A model generated the notes under the pieces. It was not told where the DNA came from. It saw only the letters and a list, made by a program, of their open reading frames with translations, and did no database searches. From IMG/VR virus record IMGVR_UViG_3300029787_003282, positions 4,143-24,438 of that record: a stretch of DNA of 20,296 nt. The stretch is one strand, 5' to 3'. Positions 1-7,040 of the stretch are shown here, one piece after another; within the stretch, counting starts at the first letter, position 1, and each line of letters opens with the position of its first letter. The position numbers were made by a program, and so were the translations under genes. The DNA comes from a virus.

Positions 1-295
1 CAGTCCCATTGTGTGCATTCATAAGAAGCATCTCAGGGAAGGAGTCTCCAACACCAAAAGACTTCATATCGAGGTCTTCGTGCTTGAGACGGATGATATG
101 CTTGGAGTGACCCTTGCTCCACTTGCGAGGATTTACCTGCTGGGCTTTCCATGCAGTCCATCCCTCATCCTGAAGGATCTCAAGAATGTCAGTAGTGGGG
201 AGGAAAGAGTATCGGCTGGATACCTGTCCCTCTTCGGGCTCCGTAGCAAAAGCAGCGGGAGCGTAAGTGCGTAGTAGTTCTTCGTTTCTAATCAT
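1..295 (-). CDS. DUF932-family phage/plasmid protein, 3' part outside window
   Basis: The reading frame opens with ATG at 295 and runs without a stop off the left edge, giving 98 visible N-terminal residues. Visible features are a PTTDILEILQDEGW segment (about 33-46), a KHIIRLKHED stretch (about 65-74) and FPEMLLMNAHNGT at 86-98. This order (helix ending in GW, then KH-x-x-R, then P-E-hydrophobic-N-x-H-x-G) matches the DUF932/TIGR03299 family of phage and plasmid proteins, whose biochemical role is unknown. A GGAG lies 9 nt before the ATG, inside the end of the 85-aa gene upstream, which stops 1 nt before this start. Both genes probably share the promoter near 580. Family assignment is from motif memory only. 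Confidence 0.72.
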   Translation of the reverse strand, partial: MIRNEELLRTYAPAAFATEPEEGQVSSRYSFLPTTDILEILQDEGWTAWKAQQVNPRKWSKGHSKHIIRLKHEDLDMKSFGVGDSFPEMLLMNAHNGT

Positions 296-296
296 T

Positions 297-554
297 CTAG
301 TATTCTCCGTAAGTAAGTTTAAATGCTTCTTCTCTAGTCATTCCAAGTTCTTTCTGCGTTTTGGTCATGCGAAATCGCTTACCAGTCTTAGCAGTATAGT
401 CCTCGATAGACTCATAGAGAGCAGGGGTTGTTGGTGTTAGCTCCTCTTTAGGAGCAGGTTTGGTTTCTTTAATGTCGTTGCCTCTTCCAAAGACTTTATC
501 AAAAGCCTCATCAATGATGTTGGAAAGTGCGTCAAGTGCTGAATCGTCTGTCAT
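297..554 (-). CDS. Hypothetical 85-aa protein
   Basis: I do not recognise this protein. It has an acidic N-terminal helix-prone part (1-20), a proline- and lysine-rich linker (about 31-45) and a basic C-terminal part with KTGKRFRMTKTQK (about 56-68) followed by a short helix-like MTREEAFKLTYGEY end. There is no membrane segment or signal peptide. The start is well supported: AAGGAG sits 7 nt before the ATG, and an extended -10 promoter lies just upstream. It is followed at 1 nt by the DUF932 gene, so the two form a pair with their own promoter. The basic C-terminus could bind nucleic acid, but that is a guess. Confidence 0.75.
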   Translation of the reverse strand: MTDDSALDALSNIIDEAFDKVFGRGNDIKETKPAPKEELTPTTPALYESIEDYTAKTGKRFRMTKTQKELGMTREEAFKLTYGEY

Positions 555-577
555 AGGTTTTCTCCTTGTGTGCGACC

Positions 578-606
578 ATTATAGCAGATCCGTTAGGGAA
601 TACAAC
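578..606 (-). promoter_or_regulatory. Sigma70-type extended -10 promoter
   Basis: On the minus strand the sequence reads TGCTATAAT (positions 586 to 578): a perfect TATAAT preceded by the TGn of an extended -10 element. A weak -35 (TTGTAT, 605-600) lies 16 nt upstream, overlapping nothing coding. It sits in the roughly 55-nt gap between the recA stop and the 85-aa gene, and transcription would start about 15 nt before the AAGGAG site. This is the clearest promoter in the window and implies recognition by host RNA polymerase without a strong -35. Confidence 0.68.
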
Positions 607-608
607 AA

Positions 609-1595
609 CTAAACTCCAAAAAATTTGCGAAGTTCTTCAAAGCCCTCTGTCTTGGGGTCAAGAAGCAGGGTTTCAAACTCTTTTGATTGGAACTTTTTCC
701 CTGTCCCTGCTACAGTATACCATGCACCGTTTCTCTCAACCATCCCATCAGCCTCCAGATGCTTCAATGTCCCAGCGTAGGGGTTGAGGCCCTCGTTGTA
801 CATAAGCTCAAACTCGCACTCCCTGAAAGGCACAGAGCATTTATTCTTTGTGTTCCTGACTGTACCCTTGATCCCCGTAACTCTTTTGTGATCGTCCTTA
901 AGTAGATCACTAGTTTTATTTGAAATACATTTCAGGTTTACGCCTAAGTAGTACTCTAATGATTTTCCACCAGCAGCCATAGTGTCAGGGCTCCCATACA
1001 TCACACCCACTTTATTTCTAATCTGGTTGATGATGACCAGAGCAACTTTATGCTTACGCATGAGTGGGTTAATCTTTCGCAAACACGCTCCAGTAGACTT
1101 AGCTCTAATGGCTCCCTGCATGTTATTACCATCGTATCCCTCAGCTTCATACTCTGCTTTTGAAGGTGACACAGCAATGCTATCATATGCAACAACAATA
1201 GGTGTATCTTTGTCAGTCTCACGAATGGTCATAATCGCATCCTCGATAACTTGGAAACACTCTTCCAAAGTTTCAGGTGCAGCATAAATCAAACGCTTGG
1301 GATCTAAACCCAAATGTTCAGCAAACTCAGCATTATACGCATTTTCACTATCGACCAAGATAGTGTAGTGGCCTTGAGTTTGTGCCTCTTTCAAAATATG
1401 AGTGGCGAAGACTGTCTTAGCAGTCGAGGCTTCTCCATGGAACTGAGTAATCATTCCAATGGGGATGCCTTTAGTGTAGTCGCCTGAGATGATCTTGTTG
1501 AGGGCGTAGCTACCAGTTGAAACAAAGCCCATATCGGGCACTTGTTCTGAGAGTAATCCTGCGTTCTTTAGTCGTTTTAATACTGCTTGTTCCAT
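609..1595 (-). CDS. recA: RecA-family recombinase (UvsX counterpart)
   Basis: This is an ATP-dependent strand-exchange protein of 328 aa, expected to coat single-stranded DNA and drive homologous pairing in phage recombination-dependent replication. Visible motifs are the Walker A loop GEASTAKT at 54-61, Walker B VVAYDSIA with D138, the L2 region INQIRNKVGVMYGSPDTMAAGG at about 189-210, and the core end region with KNKCSVPF and E-F-E-x-x-Y-N-E-G at about 250-270. The L2 and end segments resemble bacterial RecA more than T4 UvsX. The residue before the Walker A lysine is Ala rather than the usual Gly. Its length is close to the RecA core with a short C-tail. It starts 6 nt after the deaminase stop, without a clear Shine-Dalgarno, and a UvsY-like and a gp32-like gene sit about 15 kb upstream in the same direction. 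Confidence 0.93.
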   Translation of the reverse strand: MEQAVLKRLKNAGLLSEQVPDMGFVSTGSYALNKIISGDYTKGIPIGMITQFHGEASTAKTVFATHILKEAQTQGHYTILVDSENAYNAEFAEHLGLDPKRLIYAAPETLEECFQVIEDAIMTIRETDKDTPIVVAYDSIAVSPSKAEYEAEGYDGNNMQGAIRAKSTGACLRKINPLMRKHKVALVIINQIRNKVGVMYGSPDTMAAGGKSLEYYLGVNLKCISNKTSDLLKDDHKRVTGIKGTVRNTKNKCSVPFRECEFELMYNEGLNPYAGTLKHLEADGMVERNGAWYTVAGTGKKFQSKEFETLLLDPKTEGFEELRKFFGV

Positions 1596-1601
1596 ACTAT
1601 A

Positions 1602-1952
1602 TTATAGATAATTTGACTTTTTGGTTCCACTATAAATCACATCTTTTATGCCATACTTATGGATGAGCCCCTGACAACAAGGGCATGGCTTCGCTAAGTT
1701 GTTGTTATGCCTGTAGATATAAATAGTGCTACCTTTGAGGTCTATCCCCATTCTTACAGCTTTATAGATGGCATGGCTCTCTGCGTGTAAAGTTGAGTAC
1801 TCTCCTGACCCAAACTTAGGATGTGTCTTCCTTACGTTATGAGCTTTCGCTATAACTCTCTTACCTTTGGCTATGGCAGCACCAATCTGAAACCGATGTT
1901 TTGACTTCTTGGACTCATTGATTGCTGCCCTCATCGGGGCAGGTTCACTCAT
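1602..1952 (-). CDS. Cytidine/dCMP deaminase-fold protein
   Basis: A compact 116-aa zinc-dependent deaminase. In a numbering that starts two residues earlier (a possible GTG start at 1958), the HAE motif is H58-A-E60 and the PCxxC motif is P91-C92-P-C-C95; together they supply the zinc ligands and proton shuttle of the cytidine deaminase superfamily. The likely reaction is hydrolytic deamination of cytidine, dCMP or a related base. T4 dCMP deaminase is considerably longer and has an extra zinc site, so the substrate is uncertain. I chose the ATG at 1952 because it forms an ATGA overlap with the stop of the zinc-ribbon gene upstream. The gene sits just before recA, which fits nucleotide-pool adjustment for phage DNA synthesis, but editing of a free sugar nucleotide or a base cannot be excluded. 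Confidence 0.85.
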   Translation of the reverse strand: MSEPAPMRAAINESKKSKHRFQIGAAIAKGKRVIAKAHNVRKTHPKFGSGEYSTLHAESHAIYKAVRMGIDLKGSTIYIYRHNNNLAKPCPCCQGLIHKYGIKDVIYSGTKKSNYL

Positions 1953-2164
1953 TGCCACTTGTCAGGGTAGTAAGCTCCCTCTCCAGTAATTTTAAATTTA
2001 GGCAAACCTTCAGGGAAGTGAACTTGTTTTAGCGTTCCTTCTCCTACAAAGTCTGGGTTACATTTCTTACAGTACTGGGGGGGATTCTCATCTCTTTCAG
2101 TCATGGACTGGAATACTTCCCAAACGGTTTCACACTTGGTGCATTCCCAATTATAAACGGGCAT
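1949..2164 (-). CDS. Small FmdB-type zinc-ribbon protein
   Basis: A 71-aa protein opening with MPVYNWECTKC and carrying C8-x2-C11 and C32-x2-C35, the four-cysteine zinc ribbon of the FmdB putative regulatory family. These are common in phages and bacteria and their role is poorly defined (possibly transcription-related). The rest (KQVHFPEGLPKFKITGEGAYY) is typical of family members, which often end shortly after a G-x-G-F/A-Y motif. A strong AAAGGAG lies about 8 nt before the ATG, inside the end of the GT2-TPR gene, with which it overlaps by 14 nt; it shares an ATGA with the deaminase downstream. A second FmdB-type protein lies at 19248-19760. Confidence 0.83.
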   Translation of the reverse strand: MPVYNWECTKCETVWEVFQSMTERDENPPQYCKKCNPDFVGEGTLKQVHFPEGLPKFKITGEGAYYPDKWQ

Positions 2165-3329
2165 CTTTCTCTCTCCTTTGTTTTGAGGTTAACCTATGTT
2201 TTTTAGGCACTTTCATCATTCGCTTAAACAAAGCGAAGTTTTCTTCTAATCTTCTTCTATTCGCTGGATCTAAGCGGTCAGTCTTTGGGCTGTTCAAAGC
2301 CTTTCTTATAATCTTATATGCGGTTTCGTACTCAGCATTTTCGTATAAGCATAAACTCAGCACATCAGGTATCTTCCAATTGTATACATCAGTATCTACT
2401 AAACTAAGTTCGCTTGCAGGAAACTTCATACTTGAAGCCTTCTCTAAAAGTATTCTAGCTACTGAGAAATCTCCCTCATGGAAAAACTGTTCAGCCAAAT
2501 AATAAAAAGCTTCTGCGCGATGAGGAATTACTTCTGTTGCTTTGCCAAAACTCTGAATAGCATCTAGTCTCCTACTGCTATAGTGCTGACATAATCCCAT
2601 TGAGAGGTGTGCAAGATAAATCTCCTCGTCCCAGTTTGATAGCTCGATAGCCTTTGCATATGCAGTTATCGCCTCTCCATATGCATGTCTCGATTGCTGA
2701 GTCATTCCTAGGTTGTAATAGTTACGAGAGCTAGGAGTATCCTCCAACGCCTCCTCTAAAACTGCGATATCATTTAGTATACTAGTCTGACCCTCATGCC
2801 TAGCTCCTCCACCAACTGTATAAACTCCAAACGAAGGAATAAACTCTTCGGTTGTAGGGCTTTCACAATAGGGATACTCATGTAGCCCTTCAGCCCACTT
2901 CCAATCTAAATCCCCACGAAATAACTGAGCCCTCTTATAAACCCAGGGAGACAAGTGTGTGTATGCCCTAATTAAATCCTTCTTAAATGTAGGAAAGCGT
3001 CTAAACTTCTTCTTAGTCAAAGGTTCTTTTCCTTTGAATGGAACTATCTCTTCGTCAGCATCTAGAGTTAGCAAGTAGTCGGCTTTCCCCTTGGCTCTAA
3101 CGAAAACTAACTCTCTATTGTGCGCGAAATTAACCCACTCATCTTCATAAAGCTCTCCTGGAATACCTTTATCGTCAAAGTATTGCTGGATGAACTCTTG
3201 GGTTCCATCATCGGACCCTGTGTCGCCAATGACCCAATAATCCAAGGTAGATACTACACTATCTAACGCTTTCTTTAAAACCGCAATTTCATTCTTTACG
3301 ATCATACATAAACAAATTGTCTGTTTCAT
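2151..3329 (-). CDS. GT2 glycosyltransferase fused to TPR repeats
   Basis: A 392-aa protein. Residues 1 to about 190 form a GT-A-fold family 2 glycosyltransferase: start CLCMIVKNE, nucleotide-site GDTGSDDGT (35-43), and the metal-binding DADEE at 90-94 after YLLTL. Residues about 200-345 consist of degenerate tetratricopeptide repeats (YYNLGMTQQSRHAYGEAITAY, then AFYYLAEQFFHEGDFSVA), ending in a basic tail rich in Lys/Arg. GT2-TPR proteins of this layout are known in bacteria and phages; the TPRs usually hold the acceptor protein, which suggests a peptide or virion-protein target. It begins 1 nt after the SDR stop with no good Shine-Dalgarno, so coupled translation is likely. It is the last glycan gene of the island. 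Confidence 0.88.
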   Translation of the reverse strand: MKQTICLCMIVKNEIAVLKKALDSVVSTLDYWVIGDTGSDDGTQEFIQQYFDDKGIPGELYEDEWVNFAHNRELVFVRAKGKADYLLTLDADEEIVPFKGKEPLTKKKFRRFPTFKKDLIRAYTHLSPWVYKRAQLFRGDLDWKWAEGLHEYPYCESPTTEEFIPSFGVYTVGGGARHEGQTSILNDIAVLEEALEDTPSSRNYYNLGMTQQSRHAYGEAITAYAKAIELSNWDEEIYLAHLSMGLCQHYSSRRLDAIQSFGKATEVIPHRAEAFYYLAEQFFHEGDFSVARILLEKASSMKFPASELSLVDTDVYNWKIPDVLSLCLYENAEYETAYKIIRKALNSPKTDRLDPANRRRLEENFALFKRMMKVPKKHRLTSKQRREKDARL

Positions 3330-3330
3330 A

Positions 3331-4521
3331 TTATAAATTCGTGTATTTGTTAAGGGAAGGACCTAAGATCTCAAAAGCTTTTAGCAACTCTGTGATTCCT
3401 CTCTCTAATGTGTAACGAGGTCTCCAGCCCTGATTCTCAAATTTAGCGTTGGATACAATATAATCTCTCTTATCAGGGTCTTCTGCGATATCGTCGTACT
3501 GAATGGAGAAGCCTGGGACCTGTTCTTTGATTTTTTCAGCTAACTCTAGCTTACTCAGATTAGCGGAGGATAGACCAACATTGTATACTCCAGTCATCAT
3601 CTTTTTGGGATGCGTGTAAAAATGAATTCCTCGCATAAACGCCAATGCAACATCTTGAACGTGAATGTAATTTCTTACAAAGTCTTGCTCGAATAAAACA
3701 ATATAACCGTCCTTGTAGGCTTTGTATGTAAAATCATTAACTAGTAAATCTAATCGCTGTCTAGGGGATACCCCGAACACGGTAGCTAATCTAAAAACTA
3801 TCCCTCCATGCTCAAGAACAACCTTCTCCGCATCGCATTTTGTTCTACCGTAATGGCTAATAGGATTAAGAGGCATATCCTCTGTGCATGGAACTCCTTT
3901 TTCACCTATACCATAACCACTATTGGTATTGGGGTATACAATCTTTGCTTTAGGCTTGGCGTTTTCACAGAGGAATTTAACATGCTCATAATTTACTGCT
4001 GTAGCTAACTCCTTATCTCTCTCACACGCAGGGGCTCCTACGATAGCTGCAAGAGGGATAACAATGTCTGCTTGTTCCACATACTTCTTAAGCTTATCCT
4101 GATCACGAACATCCCCATTTACAAACTCAAACTCAGGTCTATAGCAGTACTGAGTTAAAGGTGTTTGCTGGTACATTAAGTTATCGTAAACAATAAGCTT
4201 TTTAAATGATTGTAGGTTAGGGTAAGTATCTTTCCACCACCCTCCACGAGGGTCTTTCATGTTAAAGTCCTTAAGACCCCACATTTTTTTAGACTCCATT
4301 AGCTTTTGAACTAATACTGTCCCAATATAACCTGCTCCCCCTGTAATTAATATTGTAGGGTTTGGGCAAGGTTCCCAATTTTCTTTTTTGAGGTCTTCAT
4401 ACCCTGGCTTATCCTCTACATCAGCGTTGTATGTAGAAGCATCTTTAATTACCGTTTTGGCGTAAGGGTTAGGGTCTGATTCTTTTCCCTTATCGGTAGG
4501 CTCTTGAGTTCCCTCACTCAT
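3331..4521 (-). CDS. NAD-dependent epimerase/dehydratase (extended SDR) with N-terminal extension
   Basis: A 396-aa extended short-chain dehydrogenase acting on nucleotide sugars. The NAD-binding GGAGYIG is at 61-67, D139 follows the VNGD segment, and the catalytic Y224-G-R-T-K228 is in place. The later FVRNYIHVQDVA (281-292) and GVYNVG (311-316) are typical of sugar epimerases and dehydratases. The exact reaction (4-epimerase, reductase or dehydratase) cannot be told. Oddity: a polar, charged N-terminal extension of about 55 residues precedes the Rossmann fold, with no internal ATG that would remove it. The start shares TAATG with the stop of the 137-aa gene upstream. It may act together with the SDR at 4927-5838. 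Confidence 0.88.
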   Translation of the reverse strand: MSEGTQEPTDKGKESDPNPYAKTVIKDASTYNADVEDKPGYEDLKKENWEPCPNPTILITGGAGYIGTVLVQKLMESKKMWGLKDFNMKDPRGGWWKDTYPNLQSFKKLIVYDNLMYQQTPLTQYCYRPEFEFVNGDVRDQDKLKKYVEQADIVIPLAAIVGAPACERDKELATAVNYEHVKFLCENAKPKAKIVYPNTNSGYGIGEKGVPCTEDMPLNPISHYGRTKCDAEKVVLEHGGIVFRLATVFGVSPRQRLDLLVNDFTYKAYKDGYIVLFEQDFVRNYIHVQDVALAFMRGIHFYTHPKKMMTGVYNVGLSSANLSKLELAEKIKEQVPGFSIQYDDIAEDPDKRDYIVSNAKFENQGWRPRYTLERGITELLKAFEILGPSLNKYTNL

Positions 4522-4934
4522 TACCAGCTAATCTCCCAGTCCTTAAAGTCTGCTGCAAGGCAGTCGGTTTTATAATCTTTTCTCCCTCCGAACTTCTCTT
4601 CAATCTTGTTCTTAGCCGTATTTCTAATTCCGTTTAGCCCATGAGTGAGTTCTAAGTCGTTACCATCTTTAATACCTTTTCGGTAGTTTGATTCATTGTG
4701 CCAGATATGCAAGTTCATCTGTGATAGAACTACAAGGGCTCTGATAAACTTAGCATCAATTTTCTTGGGAGAAGGATTACTTAACAATTGATCGAGATCA
4801 TGCATGATCTGGTTTATCTCAATCTTGTATTCATCTTTATTATCAGGAATAAAGACTTCCTTTAGCTGCACGATAGAGAGCCTATCAATAAGCTCTGAAA
4901 AGGTCGGTAAGTATTTTCTATATAAATTATCCAT
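4521..4934 (-). CDS. Unknown 137-aa protein, possibly DUF4254-like
   Basis: I do not recognise this firmly. It is a soluble, mostly helical protein with an opening LPTFSELIDRLSIVQLKEV (9-27), a helix of acidic/hydrophobic residues (33-52), and a QMNLHIWHNESNYRKG segment (72-87). The N-x-x-I-W-x-x-E-x-x-x-R pattern resembles the DUF4254 family, which is often found in glycan-biosynthesis clusters of bacteria, but this is a resemblance only. A C-terminal part rich in Lys and Trp follows. It overlaps the SDR upstream by 8 nt and shares TAATG with the next SDR. The context between two sugar SDRs implies a role in the glycan pathway. Confidence 0.7.
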   Translation of the reverse strand: MDNLYRKYLPTFSELIDRLSIVQLKEVFIPDNKDEYKIEINQIMHDLDQLLSNPSPKKIDAKFIRALVVLSQMNLHIWHNESNYRKGIKDGNDLELTHGLNGIRNTAKNKIEEKFGGRKDYKTDCLAADFKDWEISW

Positions 4935-5838
4935 GTTGTTGATTTTCCCAGTCCAGTAACTCCTTTAATCCCTTCTCTAGCGGAGTATAGTTAAACTTTA
5001 GGATATAAGTTTTAAGTTTTCCGATGTCGAGGCATTTAGACTTAACACCTACGAACTTGTTAGTATTATAGACTATGGTTTTAGAATCATAGGATAATAT
5101 GTCCGAAATTGTATTGGCGTAGTGCTGGATGCTATACTCTTCACCTCTGCCTATATTGATAACTTCATTTGCCTTTATAAAGAGAACCCCCATCAGTAAT
5201 TCTACAAAATCGTCAACGTGGATAAGCTCGCGCTCCTGAAGACCGTCTCCCCATAGCTCTACTTCACTCCCATCTCTTGAACTCTTATATATTTTCCTCA
5301 CTAAATCAAAAATGAAATGGTTATCGTCTTCGTCATACCCTGGACCATACAAAGTAGAAGGGACTAAATACAACCACTCTAGTCCGTGCTGCTTCTCTAA
5401 GGCCCTCAATCCCGTCAGGAGCATCCTTTTTGTTTGGGCATAATAGTAGAGGTTTTCTTCAGGCTTTCCCTTCTCATAGAAATCCTCACGCAGAGGGAGG
5501 TTAGGGTCATAACTACAGCTAGTCCCCATTGCAACCATCTTAGCCTTCGGATGCCTCTCTGCCCAGAACCTAAGGATATTCGTGTTAATCTGCTGATTGG
5601 TAATCCATTGAGTTCCTGAGTTATGCACACACCAGTCACCTGCTTTCGTATTAGCAGCTAAATGAAAGATTACGTCGAAAGGCTTCTGTACGTCATTATC
5701 AAAAACTATTAAGTTTTTATAGTCTGACAAGTTCGCAGTTTTTGTATTACACACATAAACTTCCCAACCGTCATACTCTAATCTCTTCACAAGGCTTCTG
5801 CCCATGAAGCCTGTGCCTCCTGTAACTAATGCTCTCAT
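4927..5838 (-). CDS. NAD-dependent epimerase/reductase, GDP-fucose-synthase-like SDR
   Basis: A 303-aa extended SDR. The start VTGGTGFMG (5-13) binds NAD(P); MGTSCSY at 104-110 gives the catalytic Ser/Thr; Y133-A-Q-T-K137 is the YxxxK pair; STLYGPG (161-167) and RELIHVDD (203-210) are sugar-nucleotide-site motifs. The S-C-S-Y...P-L-x-E-D-x-x-x-x-G-x-P-E run is close to GDP-L-fucose synthases, which carry out epimerisation and reduction of GDP-4-keto-6-deoxymannose, but the substrate here is not proved. It starts with an ATGA overlap with the C-methyltransferase stop. A 6-deoxy-4-keto sugar would suit both this enzyme and that methyltransferase. Confidence 0.86.
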   Translation of the reverse strand: MRALVTGGTGFMGRSLVKRLEYDGWEVYVCNTKTANLSDYKNLIVFDNDVQKPFDVIFHLAANTKAGDWCVHNSGTQWITNQQINTNILRFWAERHPKAKMVAMGTSCSYDPNLPLREDFYEKGKPEENLYYYAQTKRMLLTGLRALEKQHGLEWLYLVPSTLYGPGYDEDDNHFIFDLVRKIYKSSRDGSEVELWGDGLQERELIHVDDFVELLMGVLFIKANEVINIGRGEEYSIQHYANTISDILSYDSKTIVYNTNKFVGVKSKCLDIGKLKTYILKFNYTPLEKGLKELLDWENQQHG

Positions 5839-7040
5839 GCTTCTAAGACTTTAATTTCGGGAAAAGGAACGATAAACTTAACACCGTTTCCTTTATTCTT
5901 CTCTAGAATCTCTTTCTGGAAGTTGTGTGATAGTAACAGATAGTAATCAGGTAAATCGTCAGGTGATTCTTTTACAATAGGAATATTTGACATGGGCAGC
6001 ATGTTGCCAATTTTAAGCTCGTTAATTTCTACAGCCTTGTCTATAACCTTATTATCAATCCCCTCGTAGTTTAAGAGAGTATTACCCTTTGCTGGTGCGC
6101 CATACGCATAGATAGTTTTGCCTTGTTTCTTTAAACTGTTAAGGTATGCATAAAGAACATCTTTCTGATCCCTAATTTTGTCAGCAAAACGAAGGAAGTC
6201 TGTTAAAGTAAATTGTCCATCCATCTCCTCGGTGTCATAGTATCTTCCAGTAGGCAGATAGCTATCTCCATGACAAACTTTAACAATTAACGAACCGCTA
6301 TGAATAGGTGAATGGTATGCGTCAAAGATGTTTAATCCATAAGGTTTTAACAGCTTGCCTAGGCTATCCAATGTGTAGTAACAGAGATGCTCATGGTAGA
6401 TCATGTCGAAGCTCTGGTTTTTAACCAGTTCCCCTGCATACATGCATTGCACAGTAAATACACCATCCTTCGCCAATAGATACTTAATACCTTCAATTAC
6501 ACTATGAAGCTCTTCTAGGTGAAAGAATACTCCAGCAGCATTAATTAGTTTTGCACTTTTCTCTTTGAACGCCCCTTTAACTAGATCCTTGTTGAAGAAT
6601 CCGTTTATAGTTACAATACCTGCTTCGCTAGAACGTCTGGCAATCTTATCAGCAGACTCTACATTGATAACATTCTCAAGACCCTGCTTCTTGTATTGAA
6701 GTAATTGAGTCCCATCATTCCCCCCAATGTCTACGATAAGGTCTGATGATACTAAATTAAACTGCTCGATGTTCTCTTTTGCAAGATCGTAGAAGTGCTT
6801 CTTTAGCGTATCTGTCATACCTGAAAGATAACCGTGATCTTTAAACATTACCTCTTTGGGGACGGTATAATTTAACTGCAACAGATCGCAATGTCTACAA
6901 GATACGAGATGAAGAGGGTAAGTCTTTACACTATCACAAGTCTCAGGTGTCACAAGATCGTTGCACCAAGGCTGATCTCCTAGATCTAAAACTGAAATTA
7001 AATGGCTTGATCCACAGGATCTGCACTTTTTGGTTTCCAT
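5835..7040 (-). CDS. Sugar C-methyltransferase (TylCIII/NovU type)
   Basis: A 401-aa SAM-dependent methyltransferase of the three-domain nucleotide-sugar C-methyltransferase family. An N-terminal zinc domain has C6, C9, C48 and C51. The SAM motif is DIGGNDG at 104-110, FFHLEEL (172-178) carries a His, the catalytic Y215-H-E-H218 is intact, and the C-terminal domain has GAPAKGNTLLN (314-324). Family members methylate a carbon of dTDP-4-keto sugars to make branched deoxysugars. Start: the ATG at 7040 lies 43 nt inside the preceding glycosyltransferase, and an AAGGA 6 nt upstream supports it. All key motifs are present, so it is probably active. The donor sugar nucleotide is unknown. Confidence 0.9.
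   Translation of the reverse strand: METKKCRSCGSSHLISVLDLGDQPWCNDLVTPETCDSVKTYPLHLVSCRHCDLLQLNYTVPKEVMFKDHGYLSGMTDTLKKHFYDLAKENIEQFNLVSSDLIVDIGGNDGTQLLQYKKQGLENVINVESADKIARRSSEAGIVTINGFFNKDLVKGAFKEKSAKLINAAGVFFHLEELHSVIEGIKYLLAKDGVFTVQCMYAGELVKNQSFDMIYHEHLCYYTLDSLGKLLKPYGLNIFDAYHSPIHSGSLIVKVCHGDSYLPTGRYYDTEEMDGQFTLTDFLRFADKIRDQKDVLYAYLNSLKKQGKTIYAYGAPAKGNTLLNYEGIDNKVIDKAVEINELKIGNMLPMSNIPIVKESPDDLPDYYLLLSHNFQKEILEKNKGNGVKFIVPFPEIKVLEA

Noticed and set aside
11-274. Plus-strand open frame of 87 codons
   Set aside because: It lies antisense to the DUF932 gene, whose minus-strand frame shows clear family motifs and a ribosome site.
982-1287. Plus-strand open frame of 101 codons
   Set aside because: It is a shadow of recA on the opposite strand.
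1601-1606. TATAAT on the minus strand just before recA
   Set aside because: It ends 5 nt before the ATG, leaving no leader, and no -35 is seen 16-18 nt upstream; likely chance in AT-rich sequence.
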